Source: Aquihabitans sp. G128
GTDB lineage: Bacteria > Actinomycetota > Acidimicrobiia > Acidimicrobiales > Iamiaceae
Length of the DNA stretch: 64,000 nt
Direction: 5' to 3'
Assembly (NCBI RefSeq): GCF_019048865.1
Contig: NZ_CP077604.1
Coordinates: forward strand, 2,790,001-2,854,000
Positions 56,199 through 64,000 of this stretch are shown one piece after another. The translations under genes and the position numbers were made by a program. The stretch's first letter is position 1, and every line of letters starts with the position of its first letter. The notes below the pieces were generated by a model, which was not told the origin of the DNA, ran no database searches, and saw only the letters and a program-made list of their open reading frames with translations.

Positions 56199-57669
56199 GT
56201 GCGACGCCTCGCAGGCAGCGATGCCGGCTTCCTGTTCATCGAGAGCGAGTCGCAGACGTCGACCTGCGTCGACCTCGCCATCCTCTCGGCCCCGTCCGAC
56301 GATGCCGGACCGCTGACCCTCGACGCCCTGCACCGCCACGTCGCGCGCCACCTCCCGGGCGTCCCCTCGCTCACGTGGCGCCTCGAGCGGATCCCGCTCG
56401 GCATCAACCACCCGGTGTGGGTCGAGGACCCGGACTTCGACCTGGGCTACCACCTGCGGGAGGTCACCGCTGCGGCCCCCGGCGGCCCGGACCAGCTCGA
56501 TGCGCTAGTGGTCGGCGCGCTGCCCGACCTCCTCGACCTGCGCCACCCCGCCTGGCAGGTCGTGCTCGTCCACGGCCTGGCCGACGGCCGCCAGGCCCTC
56601 ATCTTCAAGTTCCACCACGCCCTCGCCGACGGCGCAGCCCTGATCGCCACGCTCGACGCCCTGCTCGGCGACGAGCCGGCCGCCGCCGAGCTCCCGCCGG
56701 TGCCGCCGCTCCCCCGGCGCTCCAGCCTCTTCTTCGCCGGCCTGCTGGCCAACCTCCGGGCGTGGCTGGCGCTGCCCGCCATGCTCGTCCGCACCATCCG
56801 GCGGTTCCGGGCCGTGGAGAAGCGCCGCAAGGAGGCCGCCGAGCCCACCCCCCCTGCCCATGAACGACGCCCCGGCGTCGAGCCTCAACCCCGGCCCCAC
56901 CGACGACCGCAGCTACGGCCGCACCCGGCTTCCCCTGGCCGACGTCCAGCGCATCCGGAAGGCCGCCGGCACCACGCTGAGCGACGTGCTCCTGGCCGTG
57001 GTGGCCGGCGCCCTGCGCGCCCACCTCCTGGCCCGTGGCGAGCTGCCGGACAAGGCCCTCGTGGTCAACGTGCCCGTCGCCGACGAGGACCCCGGCACCC
57101 CGGACCCCGACGCCGGTCCCCGGCAGTGGGGCAACCGCTTCGCCAACTACTTCTCCTTCCTGGCGACCGACGTCGAGGGCCCGGCCGAGCGGCTGGCGGC
57201 GGTGGCGGCCCGCAACGCCGAGGCCAAGCTCCAGCTCGAGATCCAGGGCACCCGCACGCTCTCGTCCTGGCTCGACCGCATCCCGCCGGCCGTCGCCGAG
57301 CCCGCGGCGCGCGGCCTCAAGCGCCGCACGGAGCGCCTGCGGGACCGGCCCGACTTCAACGTGCTCGTCTCCAACGTGCGGGTCCCCAACCCGACCTGGC
57401 GGGTGGGGAGCCAGCGCGTGGAGGAGATGTACATGTCCGGCCCCGTGGCCGACGAGTCCGGGCTCAACGTCACCCTGGTCGGCTACGGCGACCAGCTGCA
57501 CGTGTCGCTGGCCACCAACCCCCTGGCGCTGGAGCGCCCGGCCGAGCTGGCCGCCCTGCTGCACGCCGAGGTCCAGGCCTTGCTGGCCGCCGTCACCTCC
57601 CCGGCGTCCTCGACCACCAGCCGGGCCCAGCCCAGCGACGAGGACCGTGGTGCACCGGCTCTCGGGTGA
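56199..57669 (+). CDS. WS/DGAT-family O-acyltransferase, first copy (frameshifted)
   Basis: An enzyme of about 490 residues that joins an acyl-CoA to an alcohol, making wax esters or triacylglycerol. The catalytic HHxxxDG motif is FHHALADG (His139-His140...Gly145). The N terminus (RRLAGSDAGFLFIESESQT) and the C-terminal NVLVSNVRVPNPTWRVG and GLNVTLVGYGDQLH are typical of the family. The frame breaks in a run of seven C (56848-56854); the second half resumes from MNDAPASS, and both parts are complete. Start GTG at 56199 has GGAGG five bases upstream. It is divergent from the PKS operon and overlaps the second copy. Confidence 0.9.
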
Positions 57670-59092
57670 GGACACCGGCTTCCTGGCCATGGAGTCGCCG
57701 GCCCAGCCGATGAGCTCGATGGCGGTGGGCCTGCTGCGCCCGCCCGCCGGCCCGGACGGTCGAGCGGTCCCGCTCACCCTCGCCGACGTCCGCCGCCACG
57801 TCGAGGGGCGCCTCGACCAGCTGCCGTCGTTCCGGTGGCGCATCGTGCGGGTGCCCTTCGGCCTCCACCACCCGGTCGCGGTCCGCGACCCGCGGTTCGA
57901 CCTCGCCTTCCACCTGCGCACGGCGGTGGTCGGCGGCGACGGCTCGTTGCGGGACCTCGACGCCTGCTTCGCGGCGCTAGCCGAGCGTCGCCTCGACCGC
58001 CGCCACCCGCTCTGGCAGCTCACCCTGGTGAGCGGCCTGGCCGACGGCCGCCAGGCGCTGGTGCTGAAGTACCACCACTGCCTCGCCGACGGCGTCGCCG
58101 CCTTCACCACCTTCAGTCGGGTGTACTCGGACCTGCCCTTCGACCCGCTCCCCGGCGTCGCCCTGCCGTGGGAGCCCGAGCGGCTCCCGGGCTGCGCCCG
58201 CCTCCTGGCCGACGCCCTCCGGGACCACGCCCGGGCCCTGGCGTCGATCCCTCGCCTCGCGCTGCGCACCCGGCGTCGGGTGGCCGCCGCCAAGGCCCGC
58301 AAGGCCGCCGCCACCACCGAGGTGCCGGGCTTCAGCGGCGAGGCGCCGCGCACCGCGCTGAACCAGGCGTTCACCGCGCCCCGCTCCTACGGCCGGGCGT
58401 CGATCGACCTGACGGCCGCCCGCGCCCTCAAGGACGCCGCGGGGACCACGCTCAACGACGTCTGCCTCGCCGTGGTGGCCGGCGCCGCCCGTCGCTACCT
58501 GGCCGACCACGGCGGGGTGCCCGCCGAGCCGCTCCTCACCAGCGTCCCCGTCTCCTACGAACCGTCCGACGCTCCCACCCGCCAGGCGGGCAACCGGTTC
58601 TGGAGCTTCACCACCTCGCTCGCCACCCACGTCGAGGACCCGTGGGAGCGGCTCCAGGCCATCAGCGCCACCGCCGCCGAGGCCCGCCGCCAGCTCGACG
58701 CCCTCGGCCCGGAGCTCATGCCGGCGTGGCTCGACCTGGTCCCCCCGTTCGTGGCCGAGCCGGGCGCCCGGGCCCTGGTGGCCCGGCTGCGAGCGGGCGA
58801 CGGCCCGGTCGACGCCAACGTCCTCGTCTCCAACATCCGCGGGCCCGCCGAACCGTGGTCGGTCTGCGGTGCCGAGGTCGAGGACCTCTGGGTCGACGGC
58901 CCGCCCAGCAACGGCGTCGGCGTCAACGTCATGCTGTGGAGCTACGCCGGCCGCCTCCTGCTCGGCGTGCTCTGCTTCGCCGAAGCCGTGCCCGATGCCG
59001 ACGAGCTGGTCGGACACCTCCACGACGCCTTCGCCGAGCTGCAAGCGGCCGTCGCGAGCCGCGCCGCAGCGCCGGCCCCTGCGCCCGCCTGA
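57647..59092 (+). CDS. WS/DGAT-family O-acyltransferase, second copy
   Basis: A 481-residue paralogue of the preceding gene, with the catalytic motif YHHCLADG (His143-His144...Gly149) and the C-terminal NVLVSNIRGPAEPWSVCG and GVGVNVMLWSYAGRL stretches. It starts inside the end of the first copy (23-base overlap; GTG at 57647, or GTG at 57650), so the two are translationally coupled and may act together. The sequence is clearly diverged, so this is an old duplication. In wax or triacylglycerol storage one enzyme is usually enough. The pair beside a glycolipid-type PKS suggests specialised acyl acceptors. Confidence 0.92.
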   Translation: MVHRLSGEDTGFLAMESPAQPMSSMAVGLLRPPAGPDGRAVPLTLADVRRHVEGRLDQLPSFRWRIVRVPFGLHHPVAVRDPRFDLAFHLRTAVVGGDGSLRDLDACFAALAERRLDRRHPLWQLTLVSGLADGRQALVLKYHHCLADGVAAFTTFSRVYSDLPFDPLPGVALPWEPERLPGCARLLADALRDHARALASIPRLALRTRRRVAAAKARKAAATTEVPGFSGEAPRTALNQAFTAPRSYGRASIDLTAARALKDAAGTTLNDVCLAVVAGAARRYLADHGGVPAEPLLTSVPVSYEPSDAPTRQAGNRFWSFTTSLATHVEDPWERLQAISATAAEARRQLDALGPELMPAWLDLVPPFVAEPGARALVARLRAGDGPVDANVLVSNIRGPAEPWSVCGAEVEDLWVDGPPSNGVGVNVMLWSYAGRLLLGVLCFAEAVPDADELVGHLHDAFAELQAAVASRAAAPAPAPA

Positions 59093-59126
59093 GCCGGCGG
59101 CCCAGGGTCGCGGCTTGAGGTCCGGC

Positions 59127-59930
59127 TCAGGCCTCGGCGAGCCAGCGGATGGTGTCGGGGATGGCCTTGGGGTCCTGGCCGAAGAAGGCGTGGCCACCCT
59201 CGTAGACGCGCAGCTCGGCGTTCGGGACCCGCTCGGCGATGGCCTCGCCGTTGACCAGCGGGGCGATGCCGTCGTAGCGGCCCGAGGCCACCAGCGTGGG
59301 GCAGGTGATGCGGCCGAGGCGGTCGACGACGTCGTGGCCCTGGCGGGCGCCGAGCTGCTCCCACTCGCCGCGGAGCACCTCGGGCAGCTTCGAGACCTGG
59401 TTGCGCGACGCCATCATCTCGGCGATGAAGCGGTCGGTCTCGTGGGCGGGGTCGGCCAGCCACTCCGGGGTGAACCGGGTGTCGAGGATGGTGGTGCCGA
59501 TGCGGCTGCGCTCCTCCGGCGCCAGGCCCACCAGCTCGTGCAGCGGGTACGACGCCAGCTCCGGCCCGCCGGGCGACGTGCACAGCAGGGCGAGGCGCTC
59601 CACCCGCTCGGGCGCGGTCACCGCCAGCTCCTGGGCGACCATGCCCCCGAAGCTGATGCCGACCACCCGGCACGAGTCCCAGCCCAGGTGGTCGAGCAGC
59701 CCGAGGGCGTCGGCGGCGTAGTCGGCCATCGAGTACGGGCCCGGCGGGATGGACGTGAGGCCCAGGCCGCGCTGGTCGTGGGCCGCCACGTCGAACCGGT
59801 TGGTGAACGGGGTGAGCAGCATGCCGGTGGTGGCCAGGGTGGCCCCCGAACCGTTGAGGTAGAGCAGCCGGTCGCCCTCCCCCGAACGCTCGTAGTGGAG
59901 GTCGATCCCGTTCACGCTGGCGGTGGGCAC
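59127..59930 (-). CDS. Alpha/beta hydrolase
   Basis: A 267-residue serine hydrolase. The oxyanion-hole motif reads LNGSGA (residues 25-30) instead of the usual HG. The nucleophile is Ser93 in GISFGG. The acid is Asp in GRYDGIAP and the base is His in GGHAFFGQ. The length and the HDQRGLGLTS segment after strand 3 are like 3-oxoadipate enol-lactonase or lipase-type hydrolases. With an intradiol dioxygenase just upstream, a ring-cleavage product lactonase is possible but unproven. I chose GTG at 59930; the upstream frame overlaps nothing else. Confidence 0.8.
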   Translation of the reverse strand: MPTASVNGIDLHYERSGEGDRLLYLNGSGATLATTGMLLTPFTNRFDVAAHDQRGLGLTSIPPGPYSMADYAADALGLLDHLGWDSCRVVGISFGGMVAQELAVTAPERVERLALLCTSPGGPELASYPLHELVGLAPEERSRIGTTILDTRFTPEWLADPAHETDRFIAEMMASRNQVSKLPEVLRGEWEQLGARQGHDVVDRLGRITCPTLVASGRYDGIAPLVNGEAIAERVPNAELRVYEGGHAFFGQDPKAIPDTIRWLAEA

Positions 59931-59971
59931 CCGGCCATGTGAGCACACGTGCGGGCCCGCCGCCCGCCGGA

Positions 59972-60886
59972 CTAGATGCCGACGTTGAGCTGGGCGGTGA
60001 AGCCCTCGTCGACCGAGCCGGTGATCGTCGGGACCTGGGTGGCGTAGCCGTCGCTGAACACCATGTCGGTGTCGAGCGAGGTGCGGGCCAGGTTGGCGAC
60101 GCTGGCCTCGTAGCCCTCGGTGGCGTACACCAGCTCGTCGGTGGCCTGGGGCAGCGCCATCTGCGACGTGCGCAGCTTCTGCCCGCCGGAGGTGGCGGCG
60201 TCGGCGCTCTCGTAGACCTCGAAGTGGATGTGGGGCCACCGGCCGTCGTAGGCCGCCGGGTAGATGGTGGTGAAGCTCAGCTTCCCGTCGGCGTCGCTCT
60301 CCTGGACGCCCCGCAGGTAGTTCTGGTCGGTGACGCCCTGCGAGTAGAGCGAGTAGCGGCCCTCCCGGTCGCAGTGCCAGAGGTACATCGCAGCGCCGGC
60401 CAGCGGGCCGCCGCCGCCGGCCACGTCGATGAGCGTCACCTTGACGGTGAGCGGGACGCCCTCGGCGGTGCCGGAGTACTCGCCGAAGCTGGTCGTGATG
60501 TCGCTCCGGACGATGCCGCTGTCGTCGAGGACGTTCGGCCCGTTGGAGCCGTCGCCCGGGTACGGGCCGCCGGTCTCCTCGGGGATGGCCGTCGAGCCGT
60601 CGGCCGTCGCGGTGCTCGACGCCGAGGTCGAGGAACCAGAGGCGGCGGCCGTGGTGGACGAGGCCGACGAGCCGTCGGAGCTCGACGAGCCGCAGCCGAC
60701 GAGCGTGGCCACGCCGCCGACGCCGAGCAGGGCGAGGGCCCGGCGCCGCCCCATGGTGCCCAGGTCGAAGCCGAGGCCACGGTCGTGGTCGTGGACCTCG
60801 CCGGCCGCGTGGCCGTGCTCGTCGAGGGCGGGGCCGGCGGCCGAGGGGGACGTCGGGGTCGTGGCGGTCGTGCGGTTCCGTCGCAT
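59972..60886 (-). CDS. Exported intradiol ring-cleavage dioxygenase-like lipoprotein
   Basis: A 304-residue protein. The N-terminal 45 residues are polar, then [20 protein letters not shown] combines twin-arginine export with a lipobox cysteine. A Ser/Thr-rich linker of about 40 residues follows. The catalytic domain keeps the intradiol pattern: [22 protein letters not shown] (iron-binding Tyr) and [11 protein letters not shown] (His-x-His ligands). Cytoplasmic relatives cleave catechols; exported lipoprotein forms exist in actinobacteria with unclear substrates. Start ATG at 60886 has AGGAG eight bases upstream. It lies 41 bases upstream of the hydrolase on the same strand. Confidence 0.82.
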   Translation of the reverse strand: MRRNRTTATTPTSPSAAGPALDEHGHAAGEVHDHDRGLGFDLGTMGRRRALALLGVGGVATLVGCGSSSSDGSSASSTTAAASGSSTSASSTATADGSTAIPEETGGPYPGDGSNGPNVLDDSGIVRSDITTSFGEYSGTAEGVPLTVKVTLIDVAGGGGPLAGAAMYLWHCDREGRYSLYSQGVTDQNYLRGVQESDADGKLSFTTIYPAAYDGRWPHIHFEVYESADAATSGGQKLRTSQMALPQATDELVYATEGYEASVANLARTSLDTDMVFSDGYATQVPTITGSVDEGFTAQLNVGI

Positions 60887-61026
60887 CGGGGGCTCCTGGC
60901 ATCGGGGGACGTCCACCACCCTGGCCGCTCGCGCTCCCACCTCGCTCAGAGCCGGCTGGGAGGTTCCTGGGAACGGCGCGCCTCGGCCGGGTCGCAAACG
61001 GTGGCCACGCCGGTAGACCAGACGCC

Positions 61027-62040
61027 ATGCGCTTGTCGGTCCTGGACCTGTCCATCGTCGGCGAGGGCGCCACCGCTTCGGACGCCCTCGCCTCCTCCCT
61101 CCGCCTGGCCCGCGCCGCCGAGCGGCTCGGCTACCACCGCTACTGGGTGGCCGAGCACCACAACATGCCGGGCATCGCCAGCTCGTCGCCGCCGGTGCTC
61201 ATCGCCCACCTCGCCGCCGGCACCACCACCCTCCGGCTGGGCTCGGGCGGCGTCATGCTGCCGAACCACTCGCCGCTGGTGGTGGCCGAGCAGTTCGGCA
61301 TGCTCGAGGCGCTGCACCCCGGACGCATCGACCTCGGCCTCGGGCGAGCCCCGGGCACCGATGGCGTCACCGCCGCCGCCCTGCGCCGCACCAACCGCCT
61401 CGACCAGGGCGACGACTTCCCCAACCTGCTCGGCGAGCTGCTCGGCTACTTCAACGACTCGCTGCCGCCCGAGCACCCGTTCAGCAAGATCCACGCCACC
61501 CCGGCGCGGGGCTACCAGCCGGCCATCTGGCTGCTGGGCTCCAGCGACTACAGCGCCCACCTGGCCGGGCGCCTGGGCATCCCGTTCTCCTTCGCCCACC
61601 ACTTCGCCGGCGACAACACCGAGGCGGCGGCCGAGGTCTACCGCCGGGCCTTCACGCCCTCGGACGTGCTCGACGAGCCGTACCTGATGCTCGGCGTGAA
61701 CGTGCTCGCCGCTCCCACCGAGGAGGAGGCCCGCTTCCTGTCCGGGCCCTCCGCGCTGTCGATGGCCCGCCTGCGCCAGGGCCGCCCCGGCCTCTACCCC
61801 ACCCCCGAGGCGGCCGCCGCCCACGAGTGGTCGCCGCAGGAGGTCGCCATCGCCAAGAGCTGGGGCAAGAACCACGTCATCGGCACCCCCGGCCTGGTCC
61901 GGCGCTCGCTCGAGGACCTGGTGGCGCGCACCGGCGCCGACGAGCTCATGGTGACCACCATGGCCCACGGCCCGGACGACCGCATCCGCTCGCTGGAGCT
62001 CACCGCCGAGGTCATGGACCTCGCCCCCGCCCACGCCTGA
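61027..62040 (+). CDS. LLM-class flavin-dependent oxidoreductase
   Basis: A 337-residue member of the bacterial luciferase-like superfamily that uses reduced FMN or F420. The core signature [20 protein letters not shown] (residues 36-55) and the [42 protein letters not shown] stretch from residue 68 are diagnostic of the group with alkanal or nitrilotriacetate monooxygenase-like members. Start ATG at 61027. No flavin reductase is adjacent. It lies 75 bases upstream of an amidase, so a shared catabolic role is possible. Physiological substrate unknown. Confidence 0.9.
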   Translation: MRLSVLDLSIVGEGATASDALASSLRLARAAERLGYHRYWVAEHHNMPGIASSSPPVLIAHLAAGTTTLRLGSGGVMLPNHSPLVVAEQFGMLEALHPGRIDLGLGRAPGTDGVTAAALRRTNRLDQGDDFPNLLGELLGYFNDSLPPEHPFSKIHATPARGYQPAIWLLGSSDYSAHLAGRLGIPFSFAHHFAGDNTEAAAEVYRRAFTPSDVLDEPYLMLGVNVLAAPTEEEARFLSGPSALSMARLRQGRPGLYPTPEAAAAHEWSPQEVAIAKSWGKNHVIGTPGLVRRSLEDLVARTGADELMVTTMAHGPDDRIRSLELTAEVMDLAPAHA

Positions 62041-62115
62041 GGCACCTACCGCCGGTATCCGAGCGATCACTCCGAAAATGGCGACAAACGGAGCGAGAGC
62101 CGCGATGATGCCCGG

Positions 62116-63648
62116 ATGACCGATGCACCCTGGCAAGGCGACGCCTGCTCCCTGGTCGGCGCGTTCCGCGCCGGCGACCGCTCCCCCGTCGAGGAGCTCG
62201 ACGCCACCTACGCCGCCATCGAGGCCAGCGACCTCAACGCCTTCACCCACCTCGACCCCGAGCGGGCGCGGGCGGCCGCCGAGCACGCCGACCTCTCCCT
62301 GCCCTTCGGTGGGGTGCCCACCGCGGTGAAGGAGCTCGAGGCCGTCGAGGGCTGGCCCCAGACCGGTGCCTCGCTCGTCTACAAGGACCGCATCGCCGAC
62401 CACACCGACACCCACATCCAGTGGCTCTTCGAGCGCGGCGGCGTGGTCCCGGTGGGCATGACCGCCGCCAGCGAGTTCGGCGGCCTCAACGTGAGCGTCA
62501 CCAAGCTCAACGGCGTCACCCACAACCCGTGGCGCCACGGCCGCACCGCCGGCGGCTCGTCCGGGGGCTCCGCCTCCGCGGTGGCCGGCGGCCTGGTCAG
62601 CCTGGCCACGGGCGGCGACGGCGGAGGCTCCATCCGCATCCCCGCCGGCTACAACGGCCTGCTCGGCATGAAGGGCACCTTCGGCCGCATCACCCGTGGC
62701 CCGCACGCCTACATGCGCCCCAACACCGTGGTCGAGGGCAACCTGTCCCGCTCCGTCCGGGACGCCGCCCGCTACTACGACGTGTGCGCCGGCGTCGACG
62801 CCTTCGACCCGTCCACCCTGCCCTCCGACGGCGGCTGGGAGCGGGCGCTCGGCACCCAGGACCTGCAGGGCAAGCGGATCGCCATCGTGCCCGCCCTCGG
62901 CGGCGTCACCCTGGAGCCCGGCGTCGAGGAGCGCATCCGCTCCGAGGCCGCCGCCCTCATCGCCGACACCGGCATGGTGCAGGTCGAGGTCGACGTGCAG
63001 CCGCCGAACCTGGCCGCCCAGTGGATGATGGGCAACCTGGCGACCCTGGTCGCCGAGCTCGGTGACCGCTGGCCGCGCTGCGCCGACGACCTCACCGACG
63101 AGGTCGCCATCGGCGTGTACCTGGCCCAGTCGCTCTACAACCTCCACACCGCGGCCGAGGCCGAGAAGCTGCGCATGCACGCCAACGAGGCCGTCGCCCG
63201 CGCCTTCGAGGAGGCCGACTTCATCGTCGCCGCCACCAACCCCGGCCCGGCCTTCGCCGCCGAGGCCGCCACCAGCAACGCCGACGACGACCTCATCGAC
63301 TGGGTCAAGTCCAGCCCCCTCGCCCGCTACGCCCTGCGGGGGCTGCTCTTCGGCACCCGCACCGCGGCCACCGTGGCGCCCCGGCTGCCGTCGGCGCTGC
63401 TGAGCTTCGCCAGCGGCAAGTTCCCCGAGATGGTGAACATGGGCGCGCTGACCATCATCTCCAACATCTACGGCAACCCCGCCGTGTCCATCCCGGCCGG
63501 CACCATCGACGGGCTGCCCGTGGGCATGCAGGTCCTGGGCCGCCACCACGAGGACGCGCTGCTCTTCGACGTCGCCCTCGCCGTCGAGCGCGAGCGGCCT
63601 TGGCCGATGGTCGCCCCGCGGCTCGCGGTGGCGCCGTCGGCCGCCTGA
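62116..63648 (+). CDS. Amidase (amidase-signature family)
   Basis: A 510-residue hydrolase of amides. The catalytic triad is intact: Lys72 in AVKELE, cis-Ser148 in GGSSGGSASA and Ser172 in GGDGGGSIRIPA; the 24-residue spacing between the two serines is characteristic. The length and C terminus match aliphatic or aryl amidases rather than the GatA subunit, since no GatB or GatC is near. Start ATG at 62116. A short hairpin follows at 63690-63707. It may share a transcript with the luciferase-like enzyme. Confidence 0.92.
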   Translation: MTDAPWQGDACSLVGAFRAGDRSPVEELDATYAAIEASDLNAFTHLDPERARAAAEHADLSLPFGGVPTAVKELEAVEGWPQTGASLVYKDRIADHTDTHIQWLFERGGVVPVGMTAASEFGGLNVSVTKLNGVTHNPWRHGRTAGGSSGGSASAVAGGLVSLATGGDGGGSIRIPAGYNGLLGMKGTFGRITRGPHAYMRPNTVVEGNLSRSVRDAARYYDVCAGVDAFDPSTLPSDGGWERALGTQDLQGKRIAIVPALGGVTLEPGVEERIRSEAAALIADTGMVQVEVDVQPPNLAAQWMMGNLATLVAELGDRWPRCADDLTDEVAIGVYLAQSLYNLHTAAEAEKLRMHANEAVARAFEEADFIVAATNPGPAFAAEAATSNADDDLIDWVKSSPLARYALRGLLFGTRTAATVAPRLPSALLSFASGKFPEMVNMGALTIISNIYGNPAVSIPAGTIDGLPVGMQVLGRHHEDALLFDVALAVERERPWPMVAPRLAVAPSAA

Positions 63649-63689
63649 AGCCCCCCGGAACCGGATCTTCCAAACTTTTCCGACGGGCC

Positions 63690-63707
63690 CGGAGCGAGCA
63701 CGCTCCG
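63690..63707 (+). terminator. Hairpin after the amidase gene
   Basis: CGGAGCG (63690-63696) and CGCTCCG (63701-63707) form a 7-bp stem with an AGCA loop, 42 bases after the stop codon. No U-tract follows, so it is only a probable terminator. Confidence 0.4.
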
Positions 63708-63915
63708 TGGGCCGGCCCCGCCCACCTGGGCCGATGCGTGCTCGATGCGCCACCGTGCGTGATGGCGGCGCCAGGGCGGGCTCGCAGCGCAGTTGCCGGG
63801 AACCCTTGTCCGGTAGCGTTTTCGGCCGATGGCAGGTGCAGCACGGTCGCATCGTCGAATCCCACACAACGTGGCGGGTAGACCACGATGCGCACCCGAC
63901 ATGGGGAGAGGATCC

Positions 63916-64000
63916 ATGCACACCACCGAACGGGCCGCCACCGGCTCGAGCTCCGCCCCGACGGCCGCCGAGCCGAGGCGACGACACCCGGCGCGCCACG
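63916..64000 (+). CDS. Unidentified gene, 5' end only
   Basis: An ATG at 63916 preceded by GGGGAGAGG opens a frame that reaches the right edge. The 28 visible residues (MHTTERAATGSSSAPTAAEP...) are polar and low in complexity, with Arg and His towards the edge, as in the disordered lead of many actinobacterial proteins. Nothing allows a function to be assigned. Confidence 0.5.
   Translation, partial: MHTTERAATGSSSAPTAAEPRRRHPARH

Noticed and set aside
48823..56316. A 2497-codon open frame on the plus strand opposite the first synthase
   Set aside because: Its product is a Gly/Val/Arg/His-rich shadow of the synthase reading frame with no domain. The antisense frame carries the KS, AT, ACP and KR motifs.

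Overview
This is a very G+C-rich window in which most genes start with GTG and neighbouring genes often overlap by four bases. Gene content and style fit an actinobacterium, most likely of the Acidimicrobiia (Iamia or Ilumatobacter-like). That placement is inferred from overall character; there is no rRNA or marker gene to confirm it. The window starts inside a MarR-type regulator gene and ends inside an unidentified gene. I see no tRNA, rRNA, CRISPR array, phage genes or insertion sequence.

Layout. 1-3880: minus-strand genes for a DHDPS-like aldolase, an Old Yellow Enzyme, a ClC chloride transporter and a MarR regulator. 4003-6356: a plus-strand drug-type ABC exporter with its own MerR regulator, behind a long-spacer MerR-type promoter. 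6381-12743: an acyl-CoA synthetase, a bicupin dioxygenase, a PepSY membrane protein with a lipoprotein, and a cyclopropane fatty acid synthase. 12765-16670: a TetR/MFS efflux pair and a PAP2-family membrane enzyme. 16680-25529: a tightly coupled five-gene minus-strand operon with a zinc-ribbon PrsW-like membrane protein, a membrane-anchored protein, a clostripain-like (C11) protease, a PQQ-type beta-propeller and a polytopic membrane protein. 25651-35254: an aldo/keto reductase, ilvD, tatA, an acyl-CoA dehydrogenase, a DoxX-like protein, an acyl-CoA synthetase and a large glycosyltransferase. 35333-37056: a compositionally distinct patch with two orphan genes around a perfect 19-bp inverted repeat. 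37072-41947: a PolA-type polymerase, a hydrolase, an N-terminally extended peptide deformylase and a polysaccharide deacetylase.

The most interesting region is 42008-59092. A minus-strand operon encodes two giant iterative synthases of the PUFA/enediyne type. The first has two tandem FMN-reductase-like domains followed by KS-AT-ACP-KR. The second has KS-AT-DH-PPTase. A free acyl carrier protein, an alpha/beta hydrolase and a family-1 glycosyltransferase follow. Divergent from it are two overlapping WS/DGAT acyltransferase genes. Together they could build, release, glycosylate and/or esterify an unusual polyketide-derived lipid. The product is unknown to me. The rest, 59127-64000, holds a hydrolase, an exported intradiol dioxygenase, a luciferase-like oxidoreductase and an amidase, all of catabolic character.

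An important caution: about twelve genes are split by single frameshifts, at least seven of them in runs of five or more G or C. Both halves are always intact, so sequence or assembly errors are more likely than gene decay. For these genes I give the span of the reconstructed gene.
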